Virus record (IMG/VR): IMGVR_UViG_3300022745_000709
Coordinates: 1 to 23,042 of that record
Length of the DNA: 23,042 nt
Direction: 5' to 3' (one strand)
Source: a virus
The notes beneath the pieces were generated by a model. It worked only from the letters and a program-made list of their open reading frames with translations, searched no databases and was not told the DNA's origin. This document shows, piece after piece, positions 6,873-13,671 of the stretch. The translations under genes were made by a program, and so were the position numbers. How positions within the stretch are numbered: the first letter of the stretch is position 1; each line of letters begins with the position of its first letter.

Positions 6873-9634
6873 GCACGGGGCTGCGGGTCGAGGCGTGGCC
6901 GGGCGGGGTCCGCACGGACATCTCCGCGCTGGTGCGCTACGCGTCCGGGGTCCACATCGAGCGGGGGCGCTCGACGGTGAACCGCACGGCCGGCCCGTCG
7001 ACCGCCGCGCTCACGGTGGACAACGCCGACGGCCGGTTCACGGTGACGTCGCCGCGCGGGCCCTGGTACGGCCTGCACGGGATCGGAACGCAGTATTCGG
7101 TGTCGGTGGACGGCCCGGGCTACCTGTGGTGCGAGCGGTCCGTCGGGGCCCCGCAGTACGCGTCGTGCCCGGACTCGGCCGCGCTGTCGTTCGCCGGCGA
7201 TCTCGACGTCGCGGTCGATGTGGACTGCGCGAAGTGGCAGTACACGCAGCTCGCGGGCAAGTACGTGCGCACGGGCAACCAGCGCTCGTGGGGCCTGTGG
7301 GTCTCGCAGATCGGGTCGGGGCCGGACGTCCTGGTGCTCTCGTGGTCGGCCGACGGGACGACCATCCTGAACGCGGTATCGACGGTCGGCCTGCCGCAGG
7401 TCACCGGGCGCATGGCCGTGCGCGCCACCCTGGACGTCAACAACGGCGCCTCGGGGAACACGGCCACGTTCTACACGGCCGCGACGATCGCGGGCCCGTG
7501 GACGCAGCTGGGCGCCGCGGTGACGGCGGCCGGGGTGACGTCCCTGTTCGACTCCACGGCGCCCCTCGTGATCGGCGACCAGGTCGACGGCCCGAACGTG
7601 ATCGGCGCCCGCAACGGCTACACGCGCAAGCGCTACTACGCGGCCGTCGTCCGCTCGGGCATCGCCGGGACCGTGGTCGCGTCGCCGACGTTCACCGCGG
7701 CCTCGGACCGCGCGGCGAGCCTGACCGACGCCCAGGGCAACGTGTGGACCCCCGGCGGCGGCGCCGAGCTGCGCGCCCGCTCGTACCGGCACACCGGCGA
7801 GCTGGCCGCGTCCGCCCCCGACCAGGACCAATCCGGGGCCGACGCCTGGGCCGACCTCACGATCGGCGGCGCGCTGCGCCGGCTGCAGAAGGACACCCTG
7901 GTCGAGTCCGCGTACACCCGGGCGCTGTCCGGCGGGGCGCTGCCGTCCCTGGCTGAGTGGTGGCCCATGGAGGACCCGTCCGGCTCGACGCAGTTCGGCT
8001 CCGGGCTCGCCGGGGGCGCCCCGGCCGTCCAGGGTGCCGGCGGCGGCATGAGCGCGGCGGCGAACTCGTCGGCCATCCTGTGCTCGACGGCGCTGCCCAC
8101 GGTCTCGACGGCGTCGGTGAAGTTCTCGATGCGCCCGATGGCCTCCGGGGCGTCGACCGTCCTGTGGTTCTCGCAGATCGACCCGAACGCGGTCATCGTG
8201 GCCGACACCCCGCTCCTGCGCATAAACTACGTCGGGGGCACCGTGCGCTCGATCGAGATGCGCTACGTCCTGGGCAACGACATCTACATCCTGGTCACCA
8301 GGGAGGACGGCGGGACGAACTCGTTCGCGACGTCGGCCGTCGGTTGGGCCCGCACCGCGGCCCGCTGGGCGCTCGTCGCCGCGAACTCGGGCTCCGACAT
8401 CGCGCTGCGCGTCGGCAACACGAACCTGACCACCGGCACCACCCTGTTCGTCCCCTGGACGATGACCGGCCAGCAGATCGGCCGGCCGACGTCGATGACG
8501 TACAACCCGTCCCGGGTCGACATGCAGTCCACTGTGCTCGGCCAGGTCAGCGTGCACCCGGTCTCCCTGTCCCTGACCGCGGCCTCCGACCCGGCGACCG
8601 CGTACGCGGGCGAGACCGCCCTCGACCGGTTCGAGCGGCTGGCGGACGAGGTCGGGATCATCCCGGTCGCCATGGGGACCTCGACGACGTCGACGACCAT
8701 GGGGCCGATGTCGCCCGGCACCCGGTGGGATCAGCTTGCCGAGTGCGAGACCGCCAGCCATGGGGTCCTGGCCGACGACCGCGAGGCCGTGGCGATCGTC
8801 CTGGCCGAGGGCACGGCGCTCGGGCGCGCAACGGGCCCGGTGGGCCTGTCGTTCACCGGGGGCGACCTGGTCGGCGGCCGCCCGGTCATGGACGACTCCC
8901 TGATCGAGAACACGATCACGGTCGAGGGCGTCCCCGGCGTCGGCGGCACGGCGATCTACCAGGCCACGGACGGCATCAGCGGGTCGACTCTCGCCGGCGA
9001 GCGCGAGGTCGACTACACGGTCTCCACGGCCACCACGGCGGCCCTGCGCGACCATGCCGCGTGGATGGCCCACGAGGGCACCCCGGCGGAGCCGGTGTGG
9101 GACGGGGCCGCTGTCCACCTGGCCCGCGCGCAGACCGCGGCGCGGGCCGACGCCCTGCGGGCGCTCGACATCGGCGACACCTGGCGGCTGACCGGCGCCC
9201 CGGCTTGGTCCGGGGCCGACGACGCCGATCAGGTCGTCGTCGGCCTGGCGGAGGACGTCGACCAGCTGCAGCACCGGGTGTCCCTGATCTCGCGCCCGGG
9301 CGCCCCGTACCGGGCCGGGCGGTGGTCGGACTCCGACTCCGGGATGCCGGGCCTGACCCGGTGGGCGCCCGGCCCGTGCACGCTCGCGTCGGCGGCGACC
9401 GCCGGGGCGACCACGCTCTCGGTCGCGGTCTCCGGCTGGCAATGGGGGCACGGGGACGGCGACTACACGATCACGGTCGGCGGCGAGCGCTGCACGGTCA
9501 CCGCGGTCGGGGCCCCGTCCGCGGGCGTCCAGGCCCTGACCGTGGTCCGGGGCGGCGGCGGGTGGGCGGCGGCCCACCCTGCGGGCACGGCCGTAGACTT
9601 GGCCGACGGCACCGTATGGCTCTGGAGGGCCTGA
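6869..9634 (+). CDS. Large tail-tip protein (distal tail / tail-associated type)
   Basis: A 921-aa protein translated from a GTG overlapping the tape measure stop. The N-terminal ~90 residues (VEAWPGGVRTDISALVRY...ALTVDNADGRF) look like the beta-rich entry domain of distal-tail proteins. Two regions (about 85-270 and 355-575) have the beta-strand and Gly/Ser/Thr-rich character of LamG/concanavalin-like carbohydrate-binding modules. Residues ~580-800 contain ETALDRFERLADEVGI and DQLAECETASHGVLADDREAVA, which resemble the gp27/Tal-like baseplate hub region of actinophage minor tail proteins. The C-terminus (889-921) carries a LTVVRGGGGWAAAHPAG unit that recurs in the connector protein at 316-1365. 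It probably forms the tail tip and contacts the host surface. No separate Dit and Tal genes are seen, so this may combine both roles. Confidence 0.75.
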   Translation: MSTGLRVEAWPGGVRTDISALVRYASGVHIERGRSTVNRTAGPSTAALTVDNADGRFTVTSPRGPWYGLHGIGTQYSVSVDGPGYLWCERSVGAPQYASCPDSAALSFAGDLDVAVDVDCAKWQYTQLAGKYVRTGNQRSWGLWVSQIGSGPDVLVLSWSADGTTILNAVSTVGLPQVTGRMAVRATLDVNNGASGNTATFYTAATIAGPWTQLGAAVTAAGVTSLFDSTAPLVIGDQVDGPNVIGARNGYTRKRYYAAVVRSGIAGTVVASPTFTAASDRAASLTDAQGNVWTPGGGAELRARSYRHTGELAASAPDQDQSGADAWADLTIGGALRRLQKDTLVESAYTRALSGGALPSLAEWWPMEDPSGSTQFGSGLAGGAPAVQGAGGGMSAAANSSAILCSTALPTVSTASVKFSMRPMASGASTVLWFSQIDPNAVIVADTPLLRINYVGGTVRSIEMRYVLGNDIYILVTREDGGTNSFATSAVGWARTAARWALVAANSGSDIALRVGNTNLTTGTTLFVPWTMTGQQIGRPTSMTYNPSRVDMQSTVLGQVSVHPVSLSLTAASDPATAYAGETALDRFERLADEVGIIPVAMGTSTTSTTMGPMSPGTRWDQLAECETASHGVLADDREAVAIVLAEGTALGRATGPVGLSFTGGDLVGGRPVMDDSLIENTITVEGVPGVGGTAIYQATDGISGSTLAGEREVDYTVSTATTAALRDHAAWMAHEGTPAEPVWDGAAVHLARAQTAARADALRALDIGDTWRLTGAPAWSGADDADQVVVGLAEDVDQLQHRVSLISRPGAPYRAGRWSDSDSGMPGLTRWAPGPCTLASAATAGATTLSVAVSGWQWGHGDGDYTITVGGERCTVTAVGAPSAGVQALTVVRGGGGWAAAHPAGTAVDLADGTVWLWRA

Positions 9635-9635
9635 G

Positions 9636-10046
9636 ATGGCTAATGCGCAGGCGGGGAACTTCACCCGCGTCACCGACATCATCGACACCGCGGTCGTGGG
9701 CATCGTCGAGGACACCACGATCGGCACCGCGGCGACCGGGTTCTCGACGTCGTCGATGGTCGCCCGGACCGCCCTCGGCGGCCGGCTCGTCTACCTCGAG
9801 CTGTTCCTGAACCGCACCGGGGCGGACATCACGCAGACGAACTCGAACGTCACCGACACGCTGATGTTCACCCTGGATGTCGGCTACCGCCCTTCGGAGA
9901 CCATCAACGCGGTCGTGGGCAACGGGTCGATCGTCGGCGAGGCTGCGATCAACGCTGACGGCACCGTGACCCTGCGCGCGGCCTCGTACACCATCACGTC
10001 GGGCACGAACGTTCGCCTGACCGCGTTCTTCATCACCTCATCGTGA
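9636..10046 (+). CDS. Small tail-tip / minor tail protein
   Basis: A 136-aa protein beginning one base after the tail-tip stop. It is rich in Thr, Ser and Val, with alternating strands (VVGIVEDTTIG, LVYLELFLNRTGADIT, TLMFTLDVGYRP, VTLRAASYTITSGTNVRLTAFFI), so an all-beta fold such as a jelly roll is likely. There are no cysteines, signal peptide or membrane segments. Its place between the tail-tip gene and the endolysin gene is where actinophages usually encode receptor-binding or fibre-tip proteins. The role is inferred from place and composition only. Confidence 0.6.
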   Translation: MANAQAGNFTRVTDIIDTAVVGIVEDTTIGTAATGFSTSSMVARTALGGRLVYLELFLNRTGADITQTNSNVTDTLMFTLDVGYRPSETINAVVGNGSIVGEAAINADGTVTLRAASYTITSGTNVRLTAFFITSS

Positions 10047-10062
10047 CGGCCTGGAGGACCCC

Positions 10063-10890
10063 ATGATGCTCACCGGACTTGCCGACGCCCTGCGCGCCGG
10101 CGGACTCGACGTCGTCGAGGTCGACGGCTGGCGCGAGCGCGGCCACGGCCCCATGGCCGATGTGCTCGGCGTCACCTGCCACCACACCGGGGGCCTGAAC
10201 GACCTCGGCACGATCGTCCATGGGCGATCGGATCTCGCGGGCCCGCTGGCCCACCTGTTCCTCGACCGCGAGGGCGTCTTCCACGTCGTCGCGGCCGGGC
10301 TCTGCTGGCACGCCGGCGTCTCGCGCAAGCCCGCCTACACCAACAGCCACCGCATCGGGATCGAGGCGGAGGCGCTCGGCACCGGCGCCGCGGGCGACTG
10401 GCCGGACGCCCAGATGGACGCCTACCGGCTCGGCTGCAAGGTGCTGGCCGGGCACTACGGGTTCGGCATCGACCAGGTGCTGGGCCACAAGGAGACCTGC
10501 GCCCCGCCAGGGCGCAAGACCGACCCCTCGTTCGACATGGCGGCATTCCGCCGCCAGATCACCGCCCTGGAGGACGACATGCCCCTGACCGACAAGGACC
10601 TCGACGCGATCGCCCGGCGCGTGCTGACGATCGACGTGATCGCCGCGCCGTCCGACGTCGCGACCCGGGACAACGCGACCTGGCAGCTGCAGTCCTACAT
10701 CAAGCGGATCGAGTCCCAGTCCCGCGCGGCCCAGGCCTCCGCCCTCGCGCTGCGAGCCCAGGTGACCGCGCTCGCAGCCGCCGTCGAGGGCCAGAGCGCC
10801 GACGGCGTGCGCCAGGCCATCGCCGACGGCATCCGCGACCTTGAGGCCCTGCGGCTCACGCTGGCCCCGGCGCCGGACGCCGCCCAGTGA
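10063..10890 (+). CDS. Endolysin, N-acetylmuramoyl-L-alanine amidase (Amidase_2/PGRP type)
   Basis: A 275-aa endolysin that should cut the bond between muramic acid and the stem peptide of host peptidoglycan. The catalytic domain spans about 30-165. VTCHHTGG (37-44) supplies the first zinc ligand (H40 or H41), CWHAG is at 81-85, RIGIEAE (97-103) contains the conserved Glu region, LGHKE (140-144) gives H142, and GRKTDPSF (150-157) gives the K-x-D/C-P end in which D154 replaces the Cys of T7 lysozyme. From ~170 on there is no known wall-binding repeat; instead a predicted helical/coiled region (about 172-265, Ala/Gln/Arg-rich) may mediate oligomerisation or wall binding. No signal peptide is seen, so release should need the holin downstream. 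GGAGG precedes the first ATG. Confidence 0.9.
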   Translation: MMLTGLADALRAGGLDVVEVDGWRERGHGPMADVLGVTCHHTGGLNDLGTIVHGRSDLAGPLAHLFLDREGVFHVVAAGLCWHAGVSRKPAYTNSHRIGIEAEALGTGAAGDWPDAQMDAYRLGCKVLAGHYGFGIDQVLGHKETCAPPGRKTDPSFDMAAFRRQITALEDDMPLTDKDLDAIARRVLTIDVIAAPSDVATRDNATWQLQSYIKRIESQSRAAQASALALRAQVTALAAAVEGQSADGVRQAIADGIRDLEALRLTLAPAPDAAQ

Positions 10891-10893
10891 GCG

Positions 10894-10924
10894 CGGGCCG
10901 GCCCGAGACCAGGGCGCGCCCTGG
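10894..10924. repeat. Two adjacent perfect palindromes
   Basis: CGGGCCGGCCCG (10894-10905) is a 12-bp perfect palindrome, followed four bases... at 10909-10924 by the 16-bp perfect palindrome CCAGGGCGCGCCCTGG. They lie in the ~85-base gap after the endolysin stop. They may be hairpin elements in the lysis mRNA or protein-binding sites; chance is possible in such GC-rich DNA. Confidence 0.5.
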
Positions 10925-10975
10925 ATGCGAGGTGGCCGACGTCACCGCGAGTCGGAGCCTCGCGTGGACGGGGCG

Positions 10976-11308
10976 GTGACGTCGGACATGGCCGTACCGG
11001 GGGACGACTCCACGCAGGTGGTCGCGACGATGACGAGGATCGACGAGCGCACGCAGCGACTCCTGGACGGCCTGGAGCGCGTCCAGGACGCCGTGGACCG
11101 CATGACGGGGCAGATCGGCGCCCTGTCGCAGGATCAGGCCCTGATCAAGCGCGATCTCGCGTCGCTCGACGGGCGCGTGAGCACGCTTGAGGCGGGCCAG
11201 AGGGCCGCGGTCGATGGCCGGTCGTGGCGCTCGTGGGCGCCGCCGGCCGCGGCCGCCGTCGGCGCGGTTCTAGCCGTGCAGCAGCTGGCCGACCATTTCA
11301 CGCACTGA
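10976..11308 (+). CDS. XhlA-like lysis accessory protein (coiled coil plus C-terminal TM)
   Basis: A 110-aa protein between endolysin and holin. Most of it is a heptad-rich helix (MTRIDERTQRLLDGLERVQD... IGALSQDQALIKRDLASLDGRVSTLEAGQ). A short basic/aromatic link (RSWRSW) and one hydrophobic segment (PAAAAVGAVLAVQQLADHF) end the protein. This helix-then-TM layout is that of XhlA-type proteins, which help holins make membrane lesions, and of similar actinophage lysis-cassette proteins. The start is uncertain: in-frame GTG codons at 10964 and 10976 and ATG codons at 10925 and 10988 are all possible, and none has a strong SD. The function is inferred from architecture and context. Confidence 0.62.
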   Translation: MTSDMAVPGDDSTQVVATMTRIDERTQRLLDGLERVQDAVDRMTGQIGALSQDQALIKRDLASLDGRVSTLEAGQRAAVDGRSWRSWAPPAAAAVGAVLAVQQLADHFTH

Positions 11309-11318
11309 GGAGGCACTG

Positions 11319-11531
11319 ATGATCATCCTGTCGAAGGACTGGCGGCTCCTCGTCGCAGCCGCGATCGCGGCGCTGACGGCGTACATCCTGTCCGGCGAGG
11401 TCCACGGCCAGCTCCTGGCCATCCTGAACGCTGCGCTCGCGGGCCTGTCCGCCCTGGTGGCGGTGCCCGGTGCGCGCTCTCTCCCGGCCAGCGGCGGTGC
11501 GCATGCCGTCGAGCCCGGGGACGGCGCCTGA
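11319..11531 (+). CDS. Holin (two transmembrane segments)
   Basis: A 70-aa membrane protein following the XhlA-like gene with a GAGGAGG SD. Two hydrophobic helices are evident: WRLLVAAAIAALTAYILSG (about 8-26) and LLAILNAALAGLSALVAVPGA (about 32-52), joined by a short turn EVHGQ, with a polar C-terminal tail. Size, topology and position next to the endolysin match class II holins, which permeabilise the membrane at the programmed time to release the endolysin. It is the last + strand gene of the left arm and is followed at once by a strong hairpin. Confidence 0.8.
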   Translation: MIILSKDWRLLVAAAIAALTAYILSGEVHGQLLAILNAALAGLSALVAVPGARSLPASGGAHAVEPGDGA

Positions 11532-11547
11532 CCTCCAGCAGGCGCCG

Positions 11548-11592
11548 CAGCGGGGGCGCGCCGGGCCTTGAGGGCCGGGCGCGCCCCCGCTG
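11548..11592 (+). terminator. Strong (possibly bidirectional) terminator after the lysis cassette
   Basis: A 15-bp perfect outer stem (CAGCGGGGGCGCGCC at 11548-11562 with its complement at 11578-11592) closes a 15-base segment that has its own GGCC/GGCC inner pairing around TTGA. It lies between the convergent holin and WhiB genes, so it can stop transcripts arriving from either side. There is no T-tract on the + strand. Confidence 0.72.
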
Positions 11593-11625
11593 GTATCGTG
11601 TGCCGCGGCATCGGCCAGGACCGGG

Positions 11626-11659
11626 CGCCCCGCGCTCTGGTGAGAACCGCCGCGGGGCG
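11626..11659 (-). terminator. Inverted repeat downstream of WhiB-like gene
   Basis: CGCCCCGCG (11626-11634) pairs with CGCGGGGCG (11651-11659) over a 16-base loop. It lies 31 bases past the stop of the - strand WhiB-like gene and may contribute to termination of that operon. The long loop and lack of T-run make this weak. Confidence 0.4.
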
Positions 11660-11689
11660 TGCCGCTGGCGGCGACGCGGGGGCGAGCTG

Positions 11690-12373
11690 TCACCGGTCTG
11701 CCGATGCCTCGGCCCTCCCGCCCCCACCGGCGGGGGGGCCGTTCCGGTGGAGGCCGGCGAGCGCCTCGGCCGCGCGTCGGCGGGCGGGGGCGGGCAGGCC
11801 CCCGCGGATGGTCGTCCACCAGTCCCGGCGCTCGGGTTCGCCAAGGGCGGACGACAGGCACGCGATGCGCACGTGGCACCTGGCGCACACGTCGAGGGCC
11901 CGGGCCCTGCTGGGCGACCGGTCGTGCCAGATGGCGGGGTCGTCGCCGGCGCAGGCGGCCCGCGAGCGCCAGTCGGGGTCCGGGTCGAGGCGGTAGGCGG
12001 CCACGGCGCGGGCCGCGGCGAGCGCGCGGGCCCGGGTGCCGGCCGCCTGCTGGCGCAGACGTCGGGCCTGGGGGGGCTCGGCGACGCGCAGGACGGCGTC
12101 GTGCGGGGCCTGCGGGGGCCACCCGGCCAGGAACGAGAGCGGGGCCGCGGCCAGGGTGCCGCGGTCGCAGACGATGGCCAGGGTCGGCTCCCCGGGGCGC
12201 GGCCTGCCGAGGACGGCCGGGACGTCGCCGCTGCCCCAGTTGCTCTCGTAGCGGGTCGGTGGCCCGGCGATCAGGACCCGGTCGTCGACCACGATGACCC
12301 GGCGCATGTTGTCGTGCTCGCCGCCGGAGCGCAGGCCGACGGCCATGCCGCGCGAGAGCTGGCGGCGCCTCAC
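11690..12373 (-). CDS. WhiB-like (Wbl) iron-sulfur transcription regulator with N-terminal extension
   Basis: A 227-aa protein with a Wbl domain in residues ~130-195. Four cysteines fit the [4Fe-4S] ligand set: C141 (ACAGDDPAIW), C163 and C166 (DVCARC, CxxC) and C172 (five residues on). The family's turn and basic tail are represented by RRDWWTTIRGGL (182-193), where the usual G-[VI]-W-G-G reads W-W-T-T-I-R-G-G. Wbl proteins bind the primary sigma factor in actinomycetes and change transcription. About 130 residues precede the domain (IVVDDRVLIAGPPTRYES..., then Arg/Ala helix 101-125), whereas usual Wbl proteins are ~80-140 aa in total. The GTG start overlaps the upstream stop (GTGA); shorter starts at M10 or M23 would not remove the extension. 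Confidence 0.85.
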   Translation of the reverse strand: MRRRQLSRGMAVGLRSGGEHDNMRRVIVVDDRVLIAGPPTRYESNWGSGDVPAVLGRPRPGEPTLAIVCDRGTLAAAPLSFLAGWPPQAPHDAVLRVAEPPQARRLRQQAAGTRARALAAARAVAAYRLDPDPDWRSRAACAGDDPAIWHDRSPSRARALDVCARCHVRIACLSSALGEPERRDWWTTIRGGLPAPARRRAAEALAGLHRNGPPAGGGGRAEASADR

Positions 12374-12567
12374 GCGCCGGCGGCGGCCGGGGCCGAGATG
12401 GCCGGGATGAGCAGGGTGGGGGGCTCGAGGGCGGTCAGGGCGGCGTAGTAGATCGGGGGGGCGGTGGTGCCGTCGCCGAGGTCGATCTCGCCGAACGGCG
12501 CGATGAGGATGGGGTCGGTGAGCGGGTTGGCGGGGGTGCGGGGGGCGAACCAGTCCAGGGCGGGCAT
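12370..12567 (-). CDS. Small hypothetical protein before the WhiB-like gene
   Basis: A 65-aa protein with ATG at 12567 preceded on the - strand by CTGGAG. It is rich in Pro, Ala and Leu (FAPRTPANPLTDPILIAPFGE, then PPIYYAALTALEPPTLLIPA) and has no cysteine, charge cluster or clear membrane helix. Its stop overlaps the WhiB-like GTG by four bases, so the two are very probably translated together. The strict coupling, SD and sensible codon use support a real gene. No family is recognised. Confidence 0.62.
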   Translation of the reverse strand: MPALDWFAPRTPANPLTDPILIAPFGEIDLGDGTTAPPIYYAALTALEPPTLLIPAISAPAAAGA

Positions 12568-12596
12568 GGCGGGTCTCCAGGGGGTGCGGGGCCGGG

Positions 12597-13115
12597 TCAG
12601 TCGGTGCAGTAGCCGGCGGAGAACTTGCGGGTCTTCACGACGCGGTCGGCGCCGTCGGACGGGTAGATGTAGATGCGGGTGGCCGCGGCCTTGGTGTAGG
12701 TGCGCTTCTTGCCGCCGTCGCCAAGGGGCATGTCGACGCCGTAGAACGCGCACGGCTTGTCGCTGATGCACTGGGCGGTGGCGGCCGTGAAGCCCTTGTG
12801 CGCGGTGCCCTTGGGGTAGACTCTCACGACGACCTTGCGGGCGCCGGTGGGCACGTCGAGCTGGAAGCGGCGCAGCTTCACGGCCGTGTACCGGTTGCCC
12901 TTCGAGGCCCAGTCGAAGAAGAACACGGCGTCGTGGCCTTCGACGTGGGCGACGCCGTCGAGGCGCCAGGTGTGCTTGGCGGCGGTGGGCTCGGCGCTCG
13001 CGGTGGGGGCGCTCGCCGGGGCGGGCCGGGCGGGGGCCGCGGTGGCGGCGGCCGGGGCGGCGGCGAGGCTGAGGGCGAGGGCGAGGGCCGCGAGGATGCG
13101 GGTGGTGCGGTTCAT
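12597..13115 (-). CDS. Secreted protein with signal peptide, unknown function
   Basis: A 172-aa protein with a classic Sec signal: basic MNRTTR, a hydrophobic core LAALALALSLAAAPAA and an Ala-rich cleavage region (AAATAAPA, likely cut near residue 27). A Pro/Ala/Ser linker (28-46) leads to a beta-rich mature domain of ~125 aa with ARKVVVRVYPKG and TRIYIYPSD strands and three cysteines (C116, C122, C170), two of which could form a disulfide. There is no lipobox or wall-sorting motif. CTGGAGG precedes the ATG, and the gene is first in a - strand unit behind the promoter-like motif at 13197-13211. An outer-surface role such as superinfection exclusion or altered host properties is possible but not shown by any motif. 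Confidence 0.8.
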   Translation of the reverse strand: MNRTTRILAALALALSLAAAPAAATAAPARPAPASAPTASAEPTAAKHTWRLDGVAHVEGHDAVFFFDWASKGNRYTAVKLRRFQLDVPTGARKVVVRVYPKGTAHKGFTAATAQCISDKPCAFYGVDMPLGDGGKKRTYTKAAATRIYIYPSDGADRVVKTRKFSAGYCTD

Positions 13116-13196
13116 GGTGCCTCCAGGGCTACCTAGGGGGTGGGTGGTGCGGCCCCCCGGCCGCTGGGTTCAGGATGCGGGCGCCCCGCGTCTGGT

Positions 13197-13211
13197 GTCA
13201 AGTTTAGACAC
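13197..13211 (-). promoter_or_regulatory. Promoter/operator motif copy A
   Basis: On the - strand this reads GTGTCTAAACTTGAC, with a -10-like TAAACT at 13201-13206. It matches 14 of 15 bases of copy B and lies ~80 bases upstream of the secreted-protein ATG. No good -35 is seen 17 bases upstream; the overlapping TTGACA (13196-13201) could instead be a -35, but its -10 would be poor. GTGTC/GACAC arms flank the core. Confidence 0.6.
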
Positions 13212-13261
13212 TAGTTTCCCCCGGGTGGGGGATGCACCCCGCCCGGGGCCCGCAAAACAGG

Positions 13262-13295
13262 GCGGCGGCCCGGGGGTGAAGCCCCGGGCCGCCGC
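13262..13295 (-). terminator. Intrinsic-type terminator for the right - strand unit
   Basis: A perfect 14-bp stem (arm GCGGCGGCCCGGGG) with a 6-base GTGAAG loop lies ~45 bases past the end of the 13342-13671 gene. On the - strand it is followed by CCTGTTTTG, a short T-run, which makes it the best intrinsic terminator in the window. It separates the two - strand units just before promoter-like copy A. Confidence 0.75.
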
Positions 13296-13341
13296 AGGTC
13301 ACCGCGGACTGCCCCACGTAACAACCTGTACCCCGGCCACA

Positions 13342-13671
13342 CTACCCGACCGGCGGGGCCGTGGCGGCGCCGTGGCTCAGCTCCGCGCCCGGGTATGGCC
13401 CGAGGCGCTCGGCCGGCACCGGCCAGTACCCGACCCCGGTGTCCCACTCGGCGCCCGGGCGCAGCCGGTAGCGCACGACGCCCAGGCCATAGCCATCCTC
13501 GCCGTACGCGATGACCCCGGGCTCGGCCGTGCGCACGCCCGCGGCCGAGCCCGTCATGAGCGCGGTGAACGCCTCCCGGGTGATGTCGATCCACGCCGGC
13601 GCGGTGACGACGGCGATGTGCTCGGCGCCATCACCGTCGACCATGGTGCGCACGGTGGGCCGCCGGGTCAT
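13342..13671 (-). CDS. Hypothetical protein, last gene of right - strand unit
   Basis: A 109-aa protein whose ATG overlaps the stop of the preceding HTH gene (ATGA), so translation is likely coupled. It is mixed alpha/beta, with VTAPAWIDITREAFTALM and a Gly/Tyr-rich part (EDGYGLGVVRYRLRPGAEWDT, VGYWPVPAERLGPYPG). No cysteine, signal peptide or membrane helix is present. The family is not recognised. The terminator at 13262-13295 shows it is the last gene of its transcript. Confidence 0.62.
   Translation of the reverse strand: MTRRPTVRTMVDGDGAEHIAVVTAPAWIDITREAFTALMTGSAAGVRTAEPGVIAYGEDGYGLGVVRYRLRPGAEWDTGVGYWPVPAERLGPYPGAELSHGAATAPPVG

Noticed and set aside
9594-9604. TAGACTTGGCC, a partial match to the three-copy promoter motif
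   Set aside because: It is inside the tail-tip coding region, has one extra base in the TTGCC part and lacks the GTGTC arm, so chance is likely.
6677-9727. A 1016-codon open frame on the - strand opposite the tail-tip gene
   Set aside because: Composition is that of an antisense shadow (Arg, Gly, Pro, Asp repeats), and the + strand gene is better supported by coupling and protein character.
11593-11689. Possible extra small gene between the lysis terminator and the WhiB-like gene
   Set aside because: Open frames here extend into the antisense of WhiB and have no SD or protein-like character.
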